Source: CBDCWA01 sp046048295
GTDB lineage: Bacteria > Pseudomonadota > Alphaproteobacteria > Rhizobiales > Hyphomicrobiaceae
DNA length: 6,909 nt
Assembly: GCA_046048295.1 (NCBI GenBank)
Contig: JBJOGJ010000210.1
Span: 1 to 6,909, forward strand
Direction: 5' to 3'
Numbering within the stretch: position 1 is the stretch's first letter; each line of letters opens with the position of its first letter. Shown in pieces: positions 1 through 4,249 of the stretch. The notes beneath the pieces were generated by a model. The model was given only the letters and a program-made list of their open reading frames with translations. It searched no databases and was not told where the DNA came from. The position numbers were made by a program, and so were the translations under genes.

Positions 1-137
1 CGGCCTGCGATCGAAAGCTGTTTTCGTGCCCTGGCTGCACGGCGCAAGGCTTTGCGGAGAAAGCCTGCCATGCCGTCGAAGGCAATCCCGTTTTTCACGT
101 CTCTTGAGCCCGGTATGATTGATGCAGTCGACGACAT
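1..137 (-). CDS. Possible small unrecognised gene, 3' part beyond the window
   Basis: An ATG at 137 opens a minus-strand reading frame that stays open for 45 codons and runs off the left edge. It is preceded by AGGA with a 5-base spacer, a good ribosome binding site. The visible peptide begins MSSTASIIPGSRDVKNGIAF and turns strongly basic around residues 27-39 (FLRKALRRAARARK). I do not recognise it: no signal peptide, membrane segment or domain motif can be seen. It lies 98 bases downstream of the Trm112-like gene on the same strand and could be the next gene of that row or stand alone. A competing plus-strand frame (TTG at 52 to 273) covers the same DNA, but it has a poorer start and overlaps the 3' end of the Trm112-like gene. 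With so little visible, this stretch may also be non-coding. Confidence 0.38.
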   Translation of the reverse strand, partial: MSSTASIIPGSRDVKNGIAFDGMAGFLRKALRRAARARKQLSIAG

Positions 138-235
138 GCTTGTCCTGCCCCGGACTCAATCACAACGAGTTTTAGATAGTCTTTCGCGATGGCGTGAACG
201 CACTATTGCGACGTGTCCGGATTTGGGACGGCCGG

Positions 236-436
236 TCAGGATTCGTCAATCTGGCGCGCCGCTTCGACGGTGAGATGAGGCACGCCGTTCTTGATCGGAA
301 AGGCGAGGCGTGCCGCCCGGCTTATCAGCTCCTGGCGTTCCGCATCGTACTTGAGCGAGGTCTTCGTTATCGGGCAGACGAGGATTTCGAGCAACTTCGG
401 ATCCGTTGCCGCGGCCTTGTCTGGCGTTTCACTCAT
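236..436 (-). CDS. Trm112/YcaR-family small protein, single-cysteine form
   Basis: This 66-residue protein matches the UPF0434/Trm112 family (E. coli YcaR) in length and layout. It has a short polar N-terminus, then LLEILVCPITKTSL (about residues 15-28), then ELISRAARLAFPIKNGVPHL (36-55), the family's typical second half. Eukaryotic and archaeal Trm112 activates several methyltransferases; the role of the bacterial small form is not settled. The zinc-site pattern is degenerate: CPxC reads CPIT and the ELIC position reads ELIS, so only Cys21 remains and classic zinc binding is unlikely. To my knowledge this form is common in alphaproteobacteria. The ATG at 436 was chosen because the family similarity starts soon after it and a GAGA stretch lies just upstream. 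It is the fourth gene of the minus-strand row, 28 bases after the LON-domain gene, and is probably co-transcribed with it. Confidence 0.9.
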   Translation of the reverse strand: MSETPDKAAATDPKLLEILVCPITKTSLKYDAERQELISRAARLAFPIKNGVPHLTVEAARQIDES

Positions 437-464
437 GCTGGTCTCTCGCTTGCGCCGGCAGGGT

Positions 465-1148
465 CTATTGCAATGTCGAGCCGTCGCTGCCGCTGCCGGA
501 TGCGACGGCCATCTCTGCCAAGGCCTCGAGCACGTCGGCACGCGCCTTGAGGCTCGCGGCCTCGAGCAGGGCCTGCTTCTCCTCCGGCCCGAACGGAGCC
601 ACGACCGCAAGCACGTTCACGACCTGCTCCGACTGGGCATTGCCGATTGAGTTCCAGTCGACCGACATGTGGTGGAAATCGAAGAAGCTCTTGAGCACCC
701 GGAACAGCGAATCCCGTTCGATTTGCTCGGCAGTGGTGTCGGTGCCGAAGTCCATCGGGAAATCCGTGTAGCGCACCCGGCACGTCCGGTATGCCTTGCC
801 GTTGTCGACCTCGCCTTCGACGGTGAAACGGGCGATGCCGCTGATGGTGATGTAGAGGCGGCCGTCGTCGAGTTCCTGGAACGCGGTGACGCGGCCGACG
901 CAGCCGACCTTCCTGAGCTTAACGTCTCGGCCCGCGGGGCTCTCTACCGCTTCCTCCGATCTTTCGGGTTGGATGATGCCGATCACCCTCTCCCCGGAGA
1001 TGACGTCGTTGAGCAACTCCAGGTAGCGCGGCTCGAACACATGCAGCGGCATCGTGGTACCGGGCAGCAGGAGCACACCGCGCAAGGGAAACACCGGCAG
1101 CAGTTGCGGGAGGGAGGCGGGACTGCGGTAACGTTCAGCGATCGTCAA
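465..1148 (-). CDS. LON peptidase substrate-binding-domain protein (no protease domain)
   Basis: This stand-alone LON N-terminal (substrate-binding, PUA-like) domain has 227 residues from the chosen start. Family marks are PVFPLRGVLLLPG (18-30), HVFEPRY (36-42), IGIIQP (56-61), CVGRV (83-87) and the helical C-terminal part with APFGPEEKQALLEA (184-197). There is no AAA+ module or Ser-Lys protease domain, so it is not Lon itself. In Lon this domain recognises unfolded substrates; the function of free-standing versions is not established. I chose TTG at 1148 because GGAG (1156-1159) lies 7 bases before it. The in-frame ATG at 1163, which adds five residues, has no visible ribosome binding site and sits 7 bases past a strong hairpin. 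The gene follows the thioredoxin gene on the same strand and is followed after 28 bases by the Trm112-like gene. Confidence 0.9.
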   Translation of the reverse strand: MTIAERYRSPASLPQLLPVFPLRGVLLLPGTTMPLHVFEPRYLELLNDVISGERVIGIIQPERSEEAVESPAGRDVKLRKVGCVGRVTAFQELDDGRLYITISGIARFTVEGEVDNGKAYRTCRVRYTDFPMDFGTDTTAEQIERDSLFRVLKSFFDFHHMSVDWNSIGNAQSEQVVNVLAVVAPFGPEEKQALLEAASLKARADVLEALAEMAVASGSGSDGSTLQ

Positions 1149-1155
1149 GTTCGTA

Positions 1156-1159
1156 CTCC
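1156..1159 (-). promoter_or_regulatory. Ribosome binding site favouring a TTG start for the LON-domain gene
   Basis: GGAG on the minus strand, 7 bases before the TTG at 1148. It lies inside the region that would be coding if the ATG at 1163 were the start. No comparable site precedes that ATG, so this element decides the start call. Confidence 0.5.
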
Positions 1160-1170
1160 GCATACAAGAT

Positions 1171-1210
1171 GCGGTCGGCCTGCTGGCCCGGAAACGCCGC
1201 AGGCCGCCGC
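1171..1210 (-). other. GC-rich hairpin between the thioredoxin and LON-domain genes
   Basis: On the minus-strand transcript the arm at 1210-1200 (GCGGCGGCCTG) pairs perfectly over 11 bp with the arm at 1182-1171, apart from one unpaired base at 1175. The loop is 17 bases. The hairpin starts 1 base after the thioredoxin stop codon (1214-1212) and ends 7 bases before the ATG at 1163. It is not followed by a run of T, so it is not a standard intrinsic terminator. It could protect the upstream mRNA end, attenuate read-through, or mark a processing site; these roles are inferences from its position. Confidence 0.6.
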
Positions 1211-1211
1211 T

Positions 1212-2123
1212 TTAAGAGAACAGCAGGGAGGAAAGCTTCCTGCGCCCGGCCAATGTGGCAGGGTCGGTCGGTCCCCACGCATCGAACAACTGTACCAGTT
1301 CCCGGCGGGCTGCATCCTCTCCCCACGTCCGGTCGCGCCTGAAGATCTCGAGCAGTTCATCGGCGGCGCGATCCTTTTCGCCGCCCGCCGCCAGGGCAAG
1401 GGCCAGATCCAGCCGCGCCTGATGGTCATTCGGGTTGGCAGCGAGCCTGGCCTCGAGCGGCCGCGTGTCTGCACCGCTACCGGCCCTGAGCGCGAGCTGA
1501 ATTGCCGCCTTCACCTGGGTGACTTCCGCTGCGCCCTGCTTGTCGGGCGGGATCAGGGACAGCGTCTGCTCGGCACGAACCGCGTCTCCGCTCTTGAGAT
1601 AGCAGTTTGCGAGACCCGCCAGCGCCTTCACGTTCTGGCCGTCCTCCTGCAGGATGGCGGCATAGATCTCGGCTGCCCCCTGCAGATTGTTCGCCTCGAG
1701 TTGCTCGCTCGCAGCCGCCAGCAGGGCATCGATGTCATCCCCGGCCTCGGCGCCAAGCAGCCTGTCGATGAACTCCTTGATGGCGCTTTCGGGCTGGGCC
1801 CCCATGAAGCCGTCCAGGGGACGCCCATCGCGGAAGGCATAGACGGTCGGCAATGATTGGATGCGCAGCTGCCCGGGAATTGCCGGATGCTCGTCGACAT
1901 TGAGCTTCACCAGCCGGACCTTGCCGCCGTAGGCCTTGACCACCTTCTCGAGGACGGGGGTCAGCTGCTTGCAGGGCCCGCACCAGGCGGCCCAGAAATC
2001 GACGAGCACCAGGGCGGATTGGGATGCCTGTATGACGTCCTGAGCAAAGGCTTGCGTATTCGTGTCCTTGATGATGTCGCCGTCGGCGGGTTTGCTTTGC
2101 TCGCCGCCAAATCCGAATGCCAT
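1212..2123 (-). CDS. cnoX: Thioredoxin-TPR chaperone-like protein, CnoX/YbbN family
   Basis: This 303-residue protein has an N-terminal thioredoxin domain (about 15-122) and a C-terminal helical tetratricopeptide-type region (about 126-303). Visible marks are the active site WCGPC (47-51, Cys48 and Cys51), the cis-proline loop SLPT (90-93, Pro92), a TPR-like stretch around 140-190 and a second one around 230-262. Length and layout fit the CnoX/YbbN family, which protects unfolding proteins and hands them to GroEL. E. coli YbbN lacks the first active-site cysteine; here both are present, so thiol redox activity is plausible, as described for Caulobacter CnoX. It should act in the cytoplasm, since no signal peptide is visible. 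The ATG at 2123 was preferred over the ATG at 2147 because GAGGAG (2130-2135) precedes it by 6 bases. It lies between the prolyl-tRNA editing gene (77 bases upstream) and the LON-domain gene. Confidence 0.93.
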   Translation of the reverse strand: MAFGFGGEQSKPADGDIIKDTNTQAFAQDVIQASQSALVLVDFWAAWCGPCKQLTPVLEKVVKAYGGKVRLVKLNVDEHPAIPGQLRIQSLPTVYAFRDGRPLDGFMGAQPESAIKEFIDRLLGAEAGDDIDALLAAASEQLEANNLQGAAEIYAAILQEDGQNVKALAGLANCYLKSGDAVRAEQTLSLIPPDKQGAAEVTQVKAAIQLALRAGSGADTRPLEARLAANPNDHQARLDLALALAAGGEKDRAADELLEIFRRDRTWGEDAARRELVQLFDAWGPTDPATLAGRRKLSSLLFS

Positions 2124-2200
2124 GCTGTTCTCCTCGCCGCTGGCCATCGGGCGCAGCGATCCTGGATGGTAACTGTTGCCGGAGGCTCCTGCTGGTCCGC

Positions 2201-2698
2201 CTAGCCCGCCCCGGCCTCGAGATCGACTACGCGGTAGGTGTGATTGCTGGCCTCAATGAACCGCAAAAGGTCCTTTAGCGCAATGTTTGTTGTCGCGGTG
2301 TTCTCGAGCGGATGGCAATTCACGCTGTCGAAGGCCATCAGGCGCTGATCGATTATAACTTCCGCCCGGCCCTCTTTGTCGCACATGACGGCAAAGGCCG
2401 TGACCGATCCGGGACTGACGCCGAGAACCTCCTGCATGAGTTCAGCATTGCCGAACGAAAGCCGTTTACAGCCAAGTTTCGTATGGAGCTCCTTGAGGGC
2501 CACCTCGGTATGGCTCTCCGCGATCACCAGGAAAAGCCGCCCCTTGGCGTCCTTCAGGAACAGGTTCTTGGTATGCCCGCCGGCGATCTCGCGCTCGAGC
2601 CGCTCGCTTTCCGCCACCGTGAATACCGCCTCGTGCTCGACCGTCCGGGTCTCGATCCCGAGTTCGCCGAGCCGAGCGAACAGCGCCTCCCGCCCCAT
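2201..2698 (-). CDS. Free-standing prolyl-tRNA editing protein (YbaK/ProX family, ProXp-ala type)
   Basis: This 165-residue protein of the YbaK/ProRS-associated editing-domain superfamily would hydrolyse mischarged tRNA-Pro, most likely Ala-tRNA(Pro), in trans. Marks are HEAVFTVAE (22-30), HTKNLFLKD (42-50, with Lys44), GVSPGSVTAFAV (93-104) and CHPLENTATT (128-137, with His129). By spacing, Lys44 and His129 correspond to the lysine and histidine reported as important in Caulobacter ProXp-ala. Many alphaproteobacterial prolyl-tRNA synthetases lack the built-in editing insertion, which gives this protein its role; that synthetase lies outside the window. The ATG at 2698 was chosen because family similarity begins there (REALFARLGELGIETRTVEH); in-frame ATGs upstream, including codons at 2722 and 2734, would add unconserved sequence. 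AAGGA lies about 12 bases upstream, a weak placement. It heads the minus-strand row and is divergent from the tRNA-Gly gene. Confidence 0.92.
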   Translation of the reverse strand: MGREALFARLGELGIETRTVEHEAVFTVAESERLEREIAGGHTKNLFLKDAKGRLFLVIAESHTEVALKELHTKLGCKRLSFGNAELMQEVLGVSPGSVTAFAVMCDKEGRAEVIIDQRLMAFDSVNCHPLENTATTNIALKDLLRFIEASNHTYRVVDLEAGAG

Positions 2699-2779
2699 CG
2701 TTGCGCCCCGTCCTTCCAGCATCAGCCTCGCCATCCCTGGTTGGTTACCGGAAGCTCTAATACCAGGGCCAGAGGCATC

Positions 2780-2808
2780 TTGCATTCCGGCTCGGTTTGC
2801 GTCATAAG
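2780..2808 (+). promoter_or_regulatory. Candidate promoter of tRNA-Gly
   Basis: A -35-like TTGCAT (2780-2785) and a -10-like CATAAG (2803-2808) are separated by exactly 17 bases. They are followed by a GC-rich stretch (ACGGCCC), as is common at stable-RNA promoters. Transcription would start near 2815, leaving a leader of about 50 bases before the tRNA. The match to consensus is modest (3/6 and 4/6), so this is a candidate only. The 168-base gap between the editing gene start and the tRNA must also hold the promoter for the minus-strand row; I see no convincing one. Confidence 0.33.
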
Positions 2809-2858
2809 ACGGCCCTTGCTGTGGCCGGCCCGACTGTGGGCTGCAGGCCGCGCACACG

Positions 2859-2943
2859 ATTGGAATGCGGGCGTAGCTCAGCGGTAGAGCGCCACCTTGC
2901 CAAGGTGGATGTCGTGAGTTCGATCCTCATCGCCCGCTCCAAT
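2859..2943 (+). repeat. Inverted repeat ATTGGA/TCCAAT flanking and overlapping the tRNA ends
   Basis: ATTGGA (2859-2864), just before the tRNA, is the exact complement of TCCAAT (2938-2943), which includes the discriminator and the CCA end. In the precursor RNA the two would extend the 7-bp acceptor stem by 6 bp across a 2-base bulge (2865-2866) on the 5' side. A leader paired with the CCA end could compete with recognition of that end by RNase P; this is inference from the known role of the CCA end in RNase P binding. Confidence 0.55.
2867..2941 (+). tRNA. tRNA-Gly (anticodon GCC), CCA encoded
   Basis: The cloverleaf is complete. The acceptor stem GCGGGCG (2867-2873) pairs with CGCCCGC (2931-2937). 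The D arm is GCTC...GAGC. The anticodon stem CCACC (2892-2896) pairs with GGTGG (2904-2908) around loop TTGCCAA, with anticodon GCC at 2899-2901. The T arm is GTGAG-TTCGATC-CTCAT. The discriminator is T2938 and the CCA end is encoded at 2939-2941. It reads GGC and GGT glycine codons. It points toward the 3' end of the minus-strand ParA gene, 56 bases away. No phage or integrase gene adjoins it and no repeated copy of its 3' end is seen, so there is no sign of an element integrated here. Confidence 0.98.
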
Positions 2944-2997
2944 ACCTCCCTCCGGAAAGACCCGTTTCGCGACCTTGGACCGTTGGGCAGGCCCGGA

Positions 2998-3966
2998 TCA
3001 GGCCTTGCTGGCCGTCTCGCCTTTCTCGGGACCGTCCTCGTTGGCAGCCGCCATCGGCTCGAACACCTCCTCCGCCTCGACATCCACGGGTTCGACCTGT
3101 TTCGGAGCCTGCTCGGGGGCAGGCTCGACGACGACGCTCGCCGCCTCCATCCGCAAGACCAGCTCCGAGGTCAGTGACTTGATGGCCGCCCCGGCATCGC
3201 CAGGATACTTCGCCGCGTAGGACCTGTGCTCGGTATGGAACCGGGCGGCGTCCTGGAGAGCGTTTATCCGCGGGATCGAAGACGAGAAGCAGTTGTTCTC
3301 TGGGTTGGAGCGGAGCCACTGGTCGTATTCCGTATCCGCCTGCGACAGCCGGTCCTTCATGTTGACGATGACGCCAAGGTTCTCGGCGAAGCCCATCTCC
3401 GGATTGAGATCCTTGAAGCGCGCGAACACATCGAGGCCGCAGACGGAAACGTAGTCGGGCTTGGTCGGCGACAGGTGGAAGTCCGCCTCCCTGAGCCAGC
3501 ACTCGGTCAGCACCGATAGGCCCGGAGGGCAGTCGATAAGCACGACGTCGAAGACCGGCCGGACCGTGGCCACCAGCTTCGAGATGCAGTGGCGGAGCGC
3601 GCTGTGCAGGCTGCTCTTGGAAATCTCGCGCTCGAGCAGCGTGAGCTCCATGTCGCTCGGAATGAGAAACACCGAGCGCGCGTCGTCGATGTCCGAAACA
3701 TCCCTGACGACGAAATCCGTCCAGTCGGTGGGTTCGTCCTTCAGCACGGACCTGATGAGGTATTCGACGATCGTGCCGCGCTGCGACTGCAGCTTGTAGA
3801 GGTTCGAGGTCGTCATCAGCATGGCGCTGATGCTCGCCTGGGCGTCGGAATCGATGATGAGAACGTTCTTCTGGTGGAAAGCCGACAACGTCTCGGCGAG
3901 CGCGAGCACGATCGTCGATTTGCCGACGCCACCCTTGGTATTCATGATTGCGATTGTGTTGCGCAT
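2998..3966 (-). CDS. Solitary ParA-family ATPase with acidic proline-rich C-terminal tail
   Basis: This 322-residue protein of the ParA/MinD P-loop ATPase family is the type that positions DNA or protein cargo along the nucleoid or membrane. Marks are the deviant Walker A KGGVGKST (11-18, with signature Lys11), the Walker A' region IIDSDAQAS (37-45), Walker B with the following loop VVLIDCPPGLS (141-151), and KPDYVSVCGLDVF, a ParA-type switch region. There is no N-terminal helix-turn-helix extension, so it is a short, Soj-like form. From about residue 278 the sequence leaves the fold and becomes a tail of some 45 residues rich in Glu, Pro, Ala and Val. No ParB, centromere-like repeat or replication gene is visible nearby. 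The cargo is therefore unknown, and it may not be the main chromosome-partition ParA. The ATG at 3966 was chosen because the family starts immediately before the P-loop; AAGGA lies 13 bases upstream, with CAGG closer. Confidence 0.9.
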   Translation of the reverse strand: MRNTIAIMNTKGGVGKSTIVLALAETLSAFHQKNVLIIDSDAQASISAMLMTTSNLYKLQSQRGTIVEYLIRSVLKDEPTDWTDFVVRDVSDIDDARSVFLIPSDMELTLLEREISKSSLHSALRHCISKLVATVRPVFDVVLIDCPPGLSVLTECWLREADFHLSPTKPDYVSVCGLDVFARFKDLNPEMGFAENLGVIVNMKDRLSQADTEYDQWLRSNPENNCFSSSIPRINALQDAARFHTEHRSYAAKYPGDAGAAIKSLTSELVLRMEAASVVVEPAPEQAPKQVEPVDVEAEEVFEPMAAANEDGPEKGETASKA

Positions 3967-3979
3967 TGCCTGACGCCGT

Positions 3980-3990
3980 CCTTCGGAAGG
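3980..3990. repeat. Short palindrome CCTTC-G-GAAGG upstream of parA
   Basis: Two perfect 5-base arms around a single central base lie 13 bases before the parA start codon and overlap its possible AAGGA ribosome binding site. The centre is too short for an RNA hairpin with all pairs formed, so a protein-binding site is the more natural reading, if it means anything at all. Confidence 0.25.
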
Positions 3991-4020
3991 GATGTCCTCG
4001 TTAGATGTGCCGCGAGGCGC

Positions 4021-4060
4021 CGGGCGCTCGAACTCCGGTTGCGCACCGGCTCGGCGCCCG
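4021..4060 (-). repeat. Nested inverted repeats in the parA upstream region
   Basis: The outer arms CGGGCGC (4021-4027) and GCGCCCG (4054-4060) are perfectly complementary. Inside them CCGGT (4035-4039) and ACCGG (4045-4049) form a second hairpin with a 5-base loop. In RNA they could stack as a long stem with internal loops. On the minus strand this falls between the candidate parA promoter and the parA start, so it would sit in the parA mRNA leader. No T run follows on either strand, so it is not a standard terminator. Confidence 0.5.
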
Positions 4061-4130
4061 CCGCAGGAATTGCACACGTGGGCCCGAATGAAAAGGGCTT
4101 CGCCGCGACACCTGCAGGCTGAACCGCCAG

Positions 4131-4162
4131 AGTATCCCAGCTTTACTGATTCGTGTGACGAA
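4131..4162 (-). promoter_or_regulatory. Candidate parA promoter overlapped by an inverted repeat
   Basis: On the minus strand, GTCACA (4159-4154) and GATACT (4136-4131) are 17 bases apart and each matches the -35 or -10 consensus at 4/6. The inverted repeat TTCGT-GTG-ACGAA (4150-4162) covers the -35 element and could be an operator. Transcription would start near 4124, giving parA a leader of about 158 bases. The region 3967-4249 is the divergent gap between parA and the transporter gene. I see no convincing plus-strand promoter in it; TTGACG at 4206-4211 lacks a matching -10. Confidence 0.3.
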
Positions 4163-4249
4163 CATCGTTCCGGGTGTCATCGCTGGGACCGAAGGAGTGT
4201 TTCGACTTGACGCGACTCTCCGCCCGGGCGACGCAGGTCTGGAAAATCG

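Noticed and set aside
52..273. Plus-strand frame starting TTG at 52
   Set aside because: It has a weak start, overlaps the 3' end of the Trm112-like gene on the other strand, and has no recognisable product. The minus-strand frame from 137 has a better ribosome binding site.
669..1856. 395-codon plus-strand open frame antisense to the LON-domain and thioredoxin genes
   Set aside because: It mirrors two well-recognised genes in GC-rich DNA, crosses their intergenic gap, and its translation has no recognisable fold. A shadow frame is the simplest explanation.
2867..2997. tRNA-Gly as an integration site of a mobile element
   Set aside because: No integrase or phage gene is nearby and no second copy of the tRNA 3' end was found in the window.
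2797..3177. Plus-strand open frame across the tRNA-Gly gene
   Set aside because: It translates straight through the tRNA and into the antisense of parA; no ribosome binding site or family similarity.
3967..4077. In-frame upstream extension of parA to a GTG at 4077
   Set aside because: It would add 37 residues before a P-loop that normally lies at the N-terminus, and those residues cross the inverted repeats.
3992..4210. Plus-strand 72-codon frame in the parA-transporter gap
   Set aside because: It spans the nested inverted repeats, has no clear ribosome binding site and resembles no protein; more likely non-coding regulatory DNA.
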